Below are positions 19,509-28,317 of a DNA stretch of 64,000 bases, one piece after another. The notes beneath the pieces were generated by a model. The model saw only the letters and a list, made by a program, of their open reading frames with translations, ran no database searches and was not told where the DNA came from. The position numbers were made by a program, and so were the translations under genes. The stretch covers positions 62,001-126,000 of the forward strand of contig NZ_QEQK01000001.1 of assembly GCF_003151135.1 (NCBI RefSeq), in the 5' to 3' direction. Each line of letters begins with the position of its first letter. Within the stretch, counting starts at the first letter, position 1. The DNA is from Abyssibacter profundi. Its GTDB lineage: Bacteria; Pseudomonadota; Gammaproteobacteria; Nevskiales; OUC007.

Positions 19509-20834
19509 ATGAAATATCTGATGAGCGCAGTGGCGCTGACCATCGCGCTATCGACACCGGCCCGAGCCGCGCAGCTGGTCGACTATGTCGTCGCTGTCGT
19601 CAACGAAGACGTCATTCTCAATAGCCAGCTCGAAGAGGCCGTGGACTCGATCAAGCGCCAGATCCGCGCTTCGGGGAATACGCCACCGACGGACACGGAA
19701 CTGCGGGAGCAGATGCGTGAACGTCTGATCATGCAGGAGATCCAGTCGCAACGCGCGGCCCAGCGCGGCATCCGTATCGGTGATGAGGAACTGAACCAGG
19801 CATTGGAGGGCATTGCCCGTCAGAACGGCATGAACCTCCGCGAATTCGCACGCGCGCTGCGCAGCGAGGGCGTGGACTTTCTGATGGTGCGGGAGCAGGT
19901 TCGCAACGAGTTGCTGACCAATAGTCTGCGCCAGCGCGAGATCGATGCCCGCGTCAGCGTGACCGATCGTGAAATCGACGCGTTTCTGGCCAAGACCCGC
20001 AAGAACGACCAGGCCACCGAGTACCGGCTGGAGCACATCCTGATCGCCGTTCCGGACGGCAGCACGGATGATGTCCGGGTCGCGGCCCGCGCGGAAGCCG
20101 AGCAAATTCGTCAGGCCGTGATCGACGGGGCCAGCTTTTCGCAGATGGCGATCAGTCGTTCCGACGCGACCACGGCCCTGGACGGTGGCGACCTGGGTTG
20201 GCGGACGGCCGGCGCATTGCCGACACTGTTTGCCGACGAGGTCGACGACATGAGCGTCGGCAGCGTCAGCCCGGTGATCGAAACAGGCAGCGGCTACAAC
20301 CTGATTCGACTGGCTGACCAGCGTGGTGGTCAGGCCGCACAGCTGATTACCGAAACCCGCGCACGGCATATCTTGTTACAGCCCAACGCAATTCGGGACG
20401 AGTACGAAACGCGAGAACGTGCAGCCGAACTGTTGGATGAGCTGAAGGGCGGGCGCGACTTCGCCGAAGCCGCCCGCGAGTACTCCGATGATTCAGGCTC
20501 GGCCAACCAGGGCGGGGACCTGGGCTGGCAGGGACCGGGTAGCTTTGTGCCCGAGTTTGAACAGCGGCTGGCCGAGTTGGAGGCCAAGGAGATCAGCGAG
20601 CCCTTCGAAACGCAGTTCGGCATCCACATTGTGCAGCTGCTGGAGCGCCGCACCCGTGACAGCGCCGAAGACATTGCCCGCAATCAGGCACGCATGGCCA
20701 TTCGCCAGCGCAAGATTGCCGAGGAATACGAAGACTGGCTGCGACGCCAGCGGGCCGAGGCCTATGTGGAACTGCGCAGTGCGCCCGACCTGAATCTGGG
20801 CGAGCGCTCCGAGGCCAGCTCGCAGCCGTCCTGA
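19509..20834 (+). CDS. surA: Periplasmic chaperone / peptidyl-prolyl isomerase SurA
   Basis: SurA escorts unfolded outer-membrane proteins, including LptD, to the BAM complex. The 441-residue protein has a signal peptide (MKYLMSAVALTIALSTPARA), an N-terminal chaperone region starting QLVDYVVAVVNEDVI, and two parvulin domains at about residues 175-280 (beginning YRLEHILIAVPDG) and 283-390 (RARHILLQPNAI). Both domains keep the GGDLGW signature (GGDLGWRTAG and GGDLGWQGPG). A C-terminal helix follows. The ATG at 19509 gives the signal peptide. The gene order lptD-surA-pdxA-rsmA is the classical gammaproteobacterial one. Confidence 0.96.
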   Translation: MKYLMSAVALTIALSTPARAAQLVDYVVAVVNEDVILNSQLEEAVDSIKRQIRASGNTPPTDTELREQMRERLIMQEIQSQRAAQRGIRIGDEELNQALEGIARQNGMNLREFARALRSEGVDFLMVREQVRNELLTNSLRQREIDARVSVTDREIDAFLAKTRKNDQATEYRLEHILIAVPDGSTDDVRVAARAEAEQIRQAVIDGASFSQMAISRSDATTALDGGDLGWRTAGALPTLFADEVDDMSVGSVSPVIETGSGYNLIRLADQRGGQAAQLITETRARHILLQPNAIRDEYETRERAAELLDELKGGRDFAEAAREYSDDSGSANQGGDLGWQGPGSFVPEFEQRLAELEAKEISEPFETQFGIHIVQLLERRTRDSAEDIARNQARMAIRQRKIAEEYEDWLRRQRAEAYVELRSAPDLNLGERSEASSQPS

Positions 20835-20851
20835 ACCCGGACCATTTGGCT

Positions 20852-21829
20852 GTGCGCCCTCTGGTCGTCACACCCGGCGAGCCGGCGGGGATCGGGCCAG
20901 ACATCGTCCTGACCCTGGCGGCCTGTGGCGAAGACCCGGGCCGCCCCTGGTTCGTGATCGCCGACCCTGAAGTACTCACCGCCCGCGCCGAGCAGATTGG
21001 ACTGCCCGTGCGCTGTCGGCTCATCGATGCGCCCGAGCAGGCCACGGCGCCCGAGGCTGGCGTGTTACAGGTGTTTCCCCGTCGTGCCGGCACCCCCGTG
21101 ACGCCAGGCCACCCCAACCCCGCCACGGCACGGCATGTGCTAGGCGCGCTGGAGCAAGCGGTGGCCTGGGCGGCTGAGCAGCGTTGCGGCGGCGTGGTCA
21201 CGGGCCCCATTCAGAAAAGCATCATTAACGAGGCGGGCATCGCCTTTACGGGGCACACCGAAGCGGTGGCGCGCCAGCTCGGCGGCATGCGGCCGGTGAT
21301 GATGTTGGCGGGCCCCACGCTGCGTGTGGCGTTGGCCACCACCCATCTGCCCCTGCGTCAGGTGCCTGACGCGATCACGACGGCATCTGTGGAGGCCGTG
21401 ATTCGGATCACCGCAGAGGACTTGCAGTCACGATTCCGCATCAGCACGCCGCGTATCCGCGTCGCCGGACTCAATCCCCATGCAGGCGAAGACGGCCACC
21501 TGGGCCATGAGGATGATGCGATCATCCGTCCTGCCATCGAAACCTGCCGTGAGCAGGGACTGGACGTGTCCGGGCCCTACCCGGCCGACACGCTGTTCAA
21601 TACCCATTACCGTGCCGATACCGATGCATTCGTGGCCATGTATCACGACCAGGGGCTCCCGGTGATCAAAGCGTTGGATTTCGGAGAGGTCGTGAACGTC
21701 ACCCTGGGTCTACCGATTGTCCGCACCTCCGTCGATCACGGCACCGCGCTGGACGTGGCCGGTACCGGTAAGGCAGACCCGCACAGCCTGGGCGTGGCCA
21801 TGCGCCTGGCCGCCACACTGGCGCCATGA
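20852..21829 (+). CDS. pdxA: 4-hydroxythreonine-4-phosphate dehydrogenase
   Basis: PdxA oxidises 4-phosphohydroxy-L-threonine with NAD+ on the route to pyridoxal 5'-phosphate. Signatures are TPGEPAGIGPDI at the N-terminus, GPIQKSIINEAG, FTGHTEAVA, AGLNPHAGEDGHLGHED (metal-binding His) and YHDQGLPVIKALDF. The length of about 325 residues is normal. I chose the GTG at 20852 (MRPLVVTPGEP); a TTG two codons upstream at 20846 is the alternative, and CGGA lies ahead of both. The 3' end overlaps the rsmA start by four bases (ATGA). Confidence 0.95.
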   Translation: MRPLVVTPGEPAGIGPDIVLTLAACGEDPGRPWFVIADPEVLTARAEQIGLPVRCRLIDAPEQATAPEAGVLQVFPRRAGTPVTPGHPNPATARHVLGALEQAVAWAAEQRCGGVVTGPIQKSIINEAGIAFTGHTEAVARQLGGMRPVMMLAGPTLRVALATTHLPLRQVPDAITTASVEAVIRITAEDLQSRFRISTPRIRVAGLNPHAGEDGHLGHEDDAIIRPAIETCREQGLDVSGPYPADTLFNTHYRADTDAFVAMYHDQGLPVIKALDFGEVVNVTLGLPIVRTSVDHGTALDVAGTGKADPHSLGVAMRLAATLAP

Positions 21830-22608
21830 GCCATCGCGCCCGTAAGCGATTCGGTCAGCATTTTTTGCACGACCGCAACACCATCGCACGTATCGTCGAC
21901 GCCATCCGGCCGGAACCTGGCGACCACCTGGTGGAGATCGGCCCGGGCCAGGGCGCGATTACCGAGCCCTTGCTGGCGACCGGTGCGCAGCTCACCGCGG
22001 TGGAAATCGACCGCGACCTAGCTGCCAGCTTGCGGGCGCGATACGCCGCACATCCGCGATTTACGCTGATCGAGGATGATGTTCTCAAGGCACCGCTGGA
22101 TTGTTTGCAGCCGACGCCACTCCGGCTGGTCGGCAATCTGCCCTACAACATCTCCACGCCGTTGATCTTCCGGCTGCTGGCGCTGCCCGGCGTGGTCGAC
22201 ATGCATTTCATGCTGCAAAAAGAGGTGGTGGACCGTCTGGCGGCCACCGCAGGCACGGCTGCTTATGGGCGCCTGAGCGTCATGCGTGCAGCCAAGGCGT
22301 CGGCCCAGTCCGTATTGAAGATTGGGCCGGGCGCATTTTCACCACCGCCCAAGGTCGACTCCGCCGTGGTTCGTTTGGTGCCGCGACAGCCGGCGTTTCC
22401 CGTCGCGGCCCCCGACGCCTTCGAAACCGTGGTGCGACTGGCTTTCTCAGCACGCCGCAAGACACTGGCCAACGGCCTCAAGTCCGTGCTGACTCGAGAC
22501 CAGATCGAGGCCTGTGGTGTCAATCCGTCTGCCCGCCCGGAGACCATCGAACCGGCCGAGTTCGCCGCGCTGGGTGCAGCGGTGGCAGCCTCGGAGCAAA
22601 CACGCTAA
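21826..22608 (+). CDS. rsmA: 16S rRNA dimethyladenosine transferase RsmA (KsgA)
   Basis: RsmA dimethylates two adjacent adenosines near the 3' end of 16S rRNA with SAM, acting as a late check in 30S assembly. The 260-residue protein starts RARKRFGQHFLHD, shows SAM motif I as VEIGPGQGAIT and the catalytic motif IV NLPYNIST, and has the C-terminal helical domain containing FSPPPKVDSAVV. It starts in the ATGA overlap with pdxA. In many relatives apaG and apaH follow; here a universal stress protein gene follows instead, and apaH lies about 14 kb away. Confidence 0.96.
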   Translation: MSHRARKRFGQHFLHDRNTIARIVDAIRPEPGDHLVEIGPGQGAITEPLLATGAQLTAVEIDRDLAASLRARYAAHPRFTLIEDDVLKAPLDCLQPTPLRLVGNLPYNISTPLIFRLLALPGVVDMHFMLQKEVVDRLAATAGTAAYGRLSVMRAAKASAQSVLKIGPGAFSPPPKVDSAVVRLVPRQPAFPVAAPDAFETVVRLAFSARRKTLANGLKSVLTRDQIEACGVNPSARPETIEPAEFAALGAAVAASEQTR

Positions 22609-22641
22609 CGTCGAAACAACGGTGTCGAGGAGAGGAGACCC

Positions 22642-23082
22642 ATGAGCGAGTACACGCACATTCTGGTACCAGTCGACCTGCGCCAGCACAGCCACATCGT
22701 CCTGAAGCGGGCTGCGTTCACCGCAGCGCTACATAAGGCGCGGATGACGGTGTTGCATGTGGTGGAGTATCTCCCGCTGGATCCGGTCGGAGATACGTTG
22801 TCTCCGACCCCGATGGAAGTGACCGATGAACTGGCCAAGCAGGCGGAAAGTCGACTGGCCGAGCTGTGCGAGGAACTGTCGATCCAGCCCCAGCACCAGA
22901 TCGTGCGGATCGGCGCCACCCAAGACGAGATTGTGGAAGTCGCGAAGGAGCAGCAGGCTGATCTCATCGTAATCGGCAACCACGAACGACACGGCATTGG
23001 GGTGTTGTTCAGTCGCACCGAGGACCGGGTGTTGCACTCGGCGACCTGCGACATTCTGGCGGTCCATCTGCCCACCGACTAA
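22642..23082 (+). CDS. Universal stress protein, UspA family
   Basis: The 146-residue single-domain protein opens with YTHILVPVDL, the usual first strand, and has VLHVVEYLP next. The C-terminal nucleotide loop is IVIGNHERHGIGVLFSRTEDRVLHSATCDILAVH, close to the G-2x-G-9x-G(S/T) pattern, although the second glycine region is altered (GVLFSRT), so ATP binding is uncertain. An excellent ribosome binding site (GGAGAGGAG) precedes the ATG. It follows rsmA by 33 bases and is probably the last gene of the surA run. A general role in stress survival is inferred from family only. Confidence 0.88.
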   Translation: MSEYTHILVPVDLRQHSHIVLKRAAFTAALHKARMTVLHVVEYLPLDPVGDTLSPTPMEVTDELAKQAESRLAELCEELSIQPQHQIVRIGATQDEIVEVAKEQQADLIVIGNHERHGIGVLFSRTEDRVLHSATCDILAVHLPTD

Positions 23083-23100
23083 CCAATACCCGGCGGCGCC

Positions 23101-26100
23101 TTATCCCGAGGGCAGCGCCTTGACCAGGGTCTGGAACTCGGCCTCACGCACAACGGGCGCCAGTGCCGGCCCATGGCCCAGGACCACACCTGCCGTGCTC
23201 AGGTGTTCGACGACCGACTCGCTCGACACGCCCCCGGCGAGCACATCGGCACCGAAGCCCCGCGCAGTTGCCAGCAATGTCCCGACGGTTGCCATGGCCG
23301 CAGGATCGGGCAGTGCGTGAACCACGTCGTCCGGCAAACTCGCAAAGCGGATCGGGCACTGGGCCATGCGCCCCAAACGCTGGTAGCCCGCGCCAAACGA
23401 GAGAATATCGAACTCGACGCCCAGTTCACGCAAGACGGAAAACCCTCCGGTCGCGCCCTCCAGCACATCGAGTAACCCGCCCTCCTCCAGTCCCAACACC
23501 AGTCGCGTGCCCGGCATCTCGTGACGCTGCAAGAGGTCGGCAACCTTGATGGCGAAGTCTCGTCTACGCAGTTGCCAGGTCGACAGGCTGACCAGAAACG
23601 GCCAGGTCCCCGCGCGACTGTCCTGGTTCAGGCCCTGGTACAACTCGCATGCGCCACGTAACAACCGAAGTTCCAGTTGTTCCAGCACGCCCGTGCGCTG
23701 GGCTGCATCGTAGAGCTCGGCCTGTTCGACGCGGCCGATATCTGGCGGCGTCCACTCCACCCGCACGCGCACCCCGGCCAGTTGCCGGTCGGCAAGCCGC
23801 ACCACCGGTTCGGCGAGTATCTCGATCTCGTCCAGGGCGATGGCATTACGCAGGACTTGTTCGATGTGCAGCGTCCGCTCGGCATCCGGCGTCACCGCAG
23901 CGTCAAAGACGCGGTAGTTGCCGCGCCCGGCGCGTTTGACCGCATACATGGCCTCGTCCGCGTGGCGCAGTAGCGTCTTGGCATCCACCGGGTCCAGCGG
24001 ATAAATCGCAATGCCCATGCTGATGCCAATCGTGATCGCGTGCTGGTCGATCTGGAAGGGTGCTTCGAAGGCATGCAGCAACTTGTCGGCGATGCGCTCC
24101 ACATCGGCCTGATCGACGACCCCGTTGAGCAGCAACGTGAACTCGTCGCCTGCCAGCCGTGCCACGGTGTCGGTCACCCGGACGTTCTCGAGCAAACGCT
24201 GGCCGACGGCATGCAGCAGGCCGTCACCGATTTCATGGCCGAGGGTGTCGTTCACCCGCTTGAACAAATCAAGATCAACGAAGACCAGCGCCAGCAGCCG
24301 GCCCGTGCGGTCACAACGACGCATGCCCTGGTCGAGCCGATCCATGAACAGGAGCCGGTTGGGCAGTTCGGTCAAGACATCATGGTGGGCAATGAATTGC
24401 AGTCGCGCTTCGGCTTCGCGGCGGGCCGTGATCTCCTCGGCAATCGCAAGAAACACCGGCGGCTGCTCGCCCTGCGAGTATGACAACGTGATTTCCACCG
24501 GGTAGCTAGCACCATCCGCACGGCGATGCTCCGTCTGGTAGGTCACCGATTCCACGTCTCCAGACTGCAGGCTGGATAGGTGCGCATGGAACTGCTGCTC
24601 GTCCAGGCCGGGGGCGAGATCCAGCGGGGTCATGCGTAGCAGCCGCTCCCGGTCATACCCGAGCATTGCCCGGGCACCCCGATTGGCATCGAGAAAGTAA
24701 AGCGTTTGGGCATCGAAGATGTAGACCTCTTCGCCAGCGCTGTCGAACAGTCGACCCAGCCGCTGAGATAGCTCCGCCGCACCGGAATCCGCAGGCCGTT
24801 CTCGCAAGACCAGCAAGTACTGCGCAGCGCCTGACGCGGGGAGCCGGCTGACACTGAGATCAATTGCAAACGTCGTGGCGTCCTTGCGCCAGCCCACCAC
24901 ACGCGGACGGCTGCCATCGTCGGTCCCGACATAGTGCTCCAGCTGGATGTCGGGCGAATTGAGGAACGGAACCGGCAGCAGCTTACTCAGTGCGGTCCCC
25001 GGCAAATCATCGGGCGCGTAGCCGAACATGCGGGCCGCATGCGGGTTCGCATAATCCACCGTGCCGGCCCGGGTGACGGTCACGACCCCCTCACCCAATC
25101 GGGACAGGATGAGATCCTGCGTATCCTGAACCACGCGGGCTTGCTGCCCACGCATCGTGGCTTCGCGGAAAAACAGCACGACGCCAATGACGCGATCCTG
25201 TTGCATCAGCCGCGAAGCCCCGGCCTCCACCGACAACACCTGCCCCTGCCGGTCGATCATATCCATCACTAGGCGACCGACATCCTGGCCTGTTTGCAGG
25301 GCAAGCTCCCCCGGCGTCGCCTCGACCCCGTCTTCGCCGGAAGCCGGACGAAACACCGAATACACCAGCTGTCGACGCGCATCCTCCAGACGCCATGCGG
25401 TCAGTGTTGTTGCCCGCTCGTTCATCCAGCGCACGCGGTGGCGCGTATCCGTGACAATCACGGCGTAGCCCAATAATTCGAACCACTGCGCCAGCCTGCG
25501 CGAGGTGGGCATGATCGGGTCGGATGCTGCGCTCTCCATCGACCCCGGAGCCGCCTCCAGGGTTCGCGCGCCCGCCTTGCTCCCAACAGGCAACCACGCC
25601 GCCAGGAACAACCAGATGGCCGCCGCGGCGGCAACCAGTGCCGCAATAACAGCCCGCAGATAGGTCAATTGATCGACCGGATGCCCCGGCGGCCAGAACC
25701 AGGCGTCGGTGACATCGGCAATCAGGTAGCCAAGACCGCTGTCCGCCGTCGCCAATCGCAAACGCCTCGGCGTCGTCAGCCAAGCGTGTAACTGATCCTG
25801 AACCGGCTCGACCGCCCAGGCGGGCCAGATGCTTGGCCGGTGCGAAGCGTCTGGCTGCACCTGCGCGATCGGCCGCCCCCGGATATCGATGACACGTGCG
25901 GCGAGCACGGCACCCTCGCTGCCACCGACCAGGCGATGGAGCCGGACCTGAACAGCACTTTGGTCACCGACGCTCAGCAGTTGATTCAGTCGGGTAGCGG
26001 CCACCGTTAGCTGCGCTTCGACCCGGTTCAGGCGCTCGGCATGGAGTTGTTGCAGCTGGCCCATCGCCTGGTAGATCACCAGCAACAGGGCAGCGGCCAG

Positions 26101-26130
26101 TACCAACGCTGTGAGACGAAACCACGCCAT
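23101..26130 (-). CDS. Membrane-bound PAS-GGDEF protein with degenerate EAL domain
   Basis: The 1009-residue protein has two membrane helices (about 6-24 and 157-182) bracketing a periplasmic sensor, then PAS-like domains at about 210-325, 335-445 and 455-570. The GGDEF domain spans 580-740. It keeps the substrate segment FVDLDLFKRVNDTLGH, the signature as AGDEF (660-664) and an inhibitory I-site RVTD at 651-654, so it is probably an active, product-inhibited diguanylate cyclase. The EAL-like domain (757-1005) has lost its catalytic residues: the EAL position reads RVEW, the DDFGTGY motif reads ILSFGAGY, and EGVET reads GGVSSE. It is therefore unlikely to hydrolyse c-di-GMP. The gene converges with usp and lies beside the tad operon. 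Its signal is unknown. Confidence 0.9.
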   Translation of the reverse strand: MAWFRLTALVLAAALLLVIYQAMGQLQQLHAERLNRVEAQLTVAATRLNQLLSVGDQSAVQVRLHRLVGGSEGAVLAARVIDIRGRPIAQVQPDASHRPSIWPAWAVEPVQDQLHAWLTTPRRLRLATADSGLGYLIADVTDAWFWPPGHPVDQLTYLRAVIAALVAAAAAIWLFLAAWLPVGSKAGARTLEAAPGSMESAASDPIMPTSRRLAQWFELLGYAVIVTDTRHRVRWMNERATTLTAWRLEDARRQLVYSVFRPASGEDGVEATPGELALQTGQDVGRLVMDMIDRQGQVLSVEAGASRLMQQDRVIGVVLFFREATMRGQQARVVQDTQDLILSRLGEGVVTVTRAGTVDYANPHAARMFGYAPDDLPGTALSKLLPVPFLNSPDIQLEHYVGTDDGSRPRVVGWRKDATTFAIDLSVSRLPASGAAQYLLVLRERPADSGAAELSQRLGRLFDSAGEEVYIFDAQTLYFLDANRGARAMLGYDRERLLRMTPLDLAPGLDEQQFHAHLSSLQSGDVESVTYQTEHRRADGASYPVEITLSYSQGEQPPVFLAIAEEITARREAEARLQFIAHHDVLTELPNRLLFMDRLDQGMRRCDRTGRLLALVFVDLDLFKRVNDTLGHEIGDGLLHAVGQRLLENVRVTDTVARLAGDEFTLLLNGVVDQADVERIADKLLHAFEAPFQIDQHAITIGISMGIAIYPLDPVDAKTLLRHADEAMYAVKRAGRGNYRVFDAAVTPDAERTLHIEQVLRNAIALDEIEILAEPVVRLADRQLAGVRVRVEWTPPDIGRVEQAELYDAAQRTGVLEQLELRLLRGACELYQGLNQDSRAGTWPFLVSLSTWQLRRRDFAIKVADLLQRHEMPGTRLVLGLEEGGLLDVLEGATGGFSVLRELGVEFDILSFGAGYQRLGRMAQCPIRFASLPDDVVHALPDPAAMATVGTLLATARGFGADVLAGGVSSESVVEHLSTAGVVLGHGPALAPVVREAEFQTLVKALPSG

Positions 26131-26367
26131 CGGGTTAAGCCGACCGTTTCATGCTGCGCCAGGCTGGTCGCCCGCAAAGGAGCTGACCGGCCTTAGCCCA
26201 ACAGCAGCGCGCGCCGCGCCACCTTCGCCTTGCCGAACGCTCCGTACGACCGGACCTGGCCCAGCGATGCTCGCCCCCTGCCGCCGCAACGGGTTGATCC
26301 GTAATAGTCCCTCTCCCTCTGCTGCTGGTCGCCTGCCGCAACCCTGACGCGCTGATGAATCCTGTGG
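26131..26367. other. 237-bp gap between the GGDEF gene and tadG, nothing recognised
   Basis: Both flanking genes are on the minus strand, so this is the leader of the GGDEF gene and the trailer of the tad operon. I see no convincing ORF, promoter pair or T-tailed terminator. The GCAAAGG and CCGGCCTTA pieces near 26176-26200 faintly recall a c-di-GMP riboswitch, but on the wrong strand for either gene. Confidence 0.4.
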
Positions 26368-28041
26368 CTAGCTGGGCTGCTGATGCGTCAGCAAGGTGGG
26401 CCGCTGCACCGAGACGGACTCGATGGTGACATCCGCACCCGCGACCCGAAGACCCAACTCACCGAACGCCCGTGTGAGCGAATCCTCCAAGGTCGCATCA
26501 GCCAGCCCGACCACGACATCGCGGAGCAAGACCTCCAACTGTCCCTGCAACGGCCCGGGTAGCAACGGTATCTCCGCACGGCGAACCAGATCGCCCAGTG
26601 CAGCGCCAACGGCCGGGACCAGATCATCGCTGACGGCCGGTGCCGACAGCGTCTGCGGATAGGTCACACCAGGGCCGCCGAAGGTCAGTGGCTCGGTATG
26701 CGTTGAATCGACCGAGACCACGGTCCCACCAAGGGATTGCACCCCGCCGAGCAAGGCCGGTAGGTTCAGGCTGACATCACGAAGTTCAACTGCCGCCAGC
26801 GTTGACACGGTCTCCACATCGACCTCGTGGTACGGCCGGGCCGTGGTGGCACAACGGATGTCGGTGACCGCCGCGGACGCGCGCGCCAGCGCCGCATGCA
26901 ACTTCAGATCCAGCAGCGCATTGCCAGGCGTGGTCCCCAGCAGCGAGATGTCGGCATCCAGGGTGACCTGCGCCGTGCTGGCACGCGTCAGCGGCTCGCC
27001 TTCCTCGGAGAACAAGTCGCCACCGACCGTCACCGCCCCCGGATCGATCACGCGAATCCGCGGGACAACGGTCGCAACACCCGGCAGCCCGAGGATGGGC
27101 GCAAGGTCAATCGGGATGTTGCTGTTCGCCACCAACACAGCCGTCTCGACAATATTGCCCACGTTTAAGAACAGTGCATCGTCGATCGCATTCGGGTCAC
27201 CGACAATGTCGAAGACCTCGGCCGGCACGACAGTAAGTGCCGGATCCAGTCCGGTGACGATATCGCTGAGAACCCGATCCACCATGGCCGGCAGCTCGCC
27301 AGCCACCGTCTGGTACACCGCGTTGACAAAGTCGCCCAGCAAGAACTCCACGTTGGACGTCAGGATGTCCTCACCATCCAGCAGGGTCGTTCCGTTGCGC
27401 ACCAGCTGGCCGACCTGTACCTGGGTGTCGAACAACCCCTGGTAGCCTGCAACGCTGAGTTCGGCTCGGGTGCCACCACCAAGAAAACTCGCATACAGAA
27501 AACGGCCGACCGTGGACTCCTCCCCACTGTCCGCCTGGAACACGTAGCTGCCGACACGCGGGGTCACAGCCGGACCGGCCACCGCACTGGCCGAGGCCAC
27601 GACACGGGCCCCCGACGGTTCGCCGAAGGCCTGGGTCAGAAAGCCTGGCTGCGGACGGCTCATCGTCACCCGGACCGCGGGCGTTCGATCGCTCCGACGC
27701 GGCGAAGTCACGCTGCGCAGCCCGCCTTCCCGGGTCAGCTCGCCGATGACGACTTCGCCATCTTGCAGCCAATTCACGGCCGCGAGGTTCCCGTTGCGGA
27801 GAACCGACTGGCGCGCCTGCTCCCGGGCCAGCGCCGCAACATCCTCAAGCCGGCCATCCACACAGCCACCCACGACCATGGCGGCATCCAGGGCGGCCAT
27901 GTTGGTCATGCGCTGCAAATCACGCTTGGCCAGGTAGAGCTGGGCGGCATGGAACACCAGACTGAACGCCGATACAGCCGCCACAATGGCAAGCGCTGCA
28001 AACACCGCTGCAGCGCCACGCTGACGCTGCCAGCTCATCAC
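26368..28041 (-). CDS. tadG: TadG-like pilus assembly protein
   Basis: TadG proteins are anchored in the inner membrane by an N-terminal pseudopilin-like helix with a large periplasmic part, and are needed for Flp pilus assembly. The N-terminus MMSWQRQRGAAAVFAALAIVAAVSAFSLVF gives the helix; the rest, about 520 residues, is periplasmic and rich in Val, Asp and Thr. The pattern QRGAAAVFA resembles a prepilin cleavage site but lacks the +5 glutamate. A cysteine (GGCVDG) follows the first helix. The gene is last in the tad operon and overlaps the small DUF3613 gene by four bases (ATGA). Identity rests on position and N-terminal architecture more than on strong motifs. Confidence 0.8.
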   Translation of the reverse strand: MMSWQRQRGAAAVFAALAIVAAVSAFSLVFHAAQLYLAKRDLQRMTNMAALDAAMVVGGCVDGRLEDVAALAREQARQSVLRNGNLAAVNWLQDGEVVIGELTREGGLRSVTSPRRSDRTPAVRVTMSRPQPGFLTQAFGEPSGARVVASASAVAGPAVTPRVGSYVFQADSGEESTVGRFLYASFLGGGTRAELSVAGYQGLFDTQVQVGQLVRNGTTLLDGEDILTSNVEFLLGDFVNAVYQTVAGELPAMVDRVLSDIVTGLDPALTVVPAEVFDIVGDPNAIDDALFLNVGNIVETAVLVANSNIPIDLAPILGLPGVATVVPRIRVIDPGAVTVGGDLFSEEGEPLTRASTAQVTLDADISLLGTTPGNALLDLKLHAALARASAAVTDIRCATTARPYHEVDVETVSTLAAVELRDVSLNLPALLGGVQSLGGTVVSVDSTHTEPLTFGGPGVTYPQTLSAPAVSDDLVPAVGAALGDLVRRAEIPLLPGPLQGQLEVLLRDVVVGLADATLEDSLTRAFGELGLRVAGADVTIESVSVQRPTLLTHQQPS

Positions 28042-28304
28042 GACCCGCCACTCTCCGCAGCGAACTGTTCCCGCGGAAACTGCAAGGGGATGGGATGCGT
28101 GTAGCTGTCGAGATAACGCTGATAAACGCGATCGGCCACTTCGCCCTCCATGGGACGCTCGGCCTGGGTTGCCTGACGACCTGACGTTTGGAGATCAAGC
28201 CAGGCGCGGGTGGCCTCGCCCGACGCCGGCGCCGGGGGCTGTGCATAGGCGCTCGTCGCTGCCATGAGCAACGTCGCCATCCAGAAACCTCGAACAGTGT
28301 TCAT
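28038..28304 (-). CDS. Small secreted DUF3613-like protein in the tad operon
   Basis: The 88-residue protein has a signal peptide (MNTVRGFWMATLLMAATSAYA) and a short mature part of about 67 residues. The mature part contains ATRAWLDLQTSGRQA and VYQRYLDSYTHPIP, matching my memory of the DUF3613 pattern found in betaproteobacterial and gammaproteobacterial tad operons. The ATG at 28304 was chosen because GGGAGGA lies five bases ahead; longer in-frame readings overlap tadD. It sits between tadD and tadG, overlapping the latter. A periplasmic role in pilus assembly is inferred from location; no function is established to my knowledge. Confidence 0.8.
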   Translation of the reverse strand: MNTVRGFWMATLLMAATSAYAQPPAPASGEATRAWLDLQTSGRQATQAERPMEGEVADRVYQRYLDSYTHPIPLQFPREQFAAESGGS

Positions 28305-28317
28305 GCTGTCCTCCCGC

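Noticed and set aside
26160-26245. Possible c-di-GMP-I riboswitch (GCAAAGG and CCGGCCTTA pieces)
   Set aside because: It reads on the plus strand, where no gene follows, and lacks the GAAA tetraloop and receptor and the pairing order of the real riboswitch.
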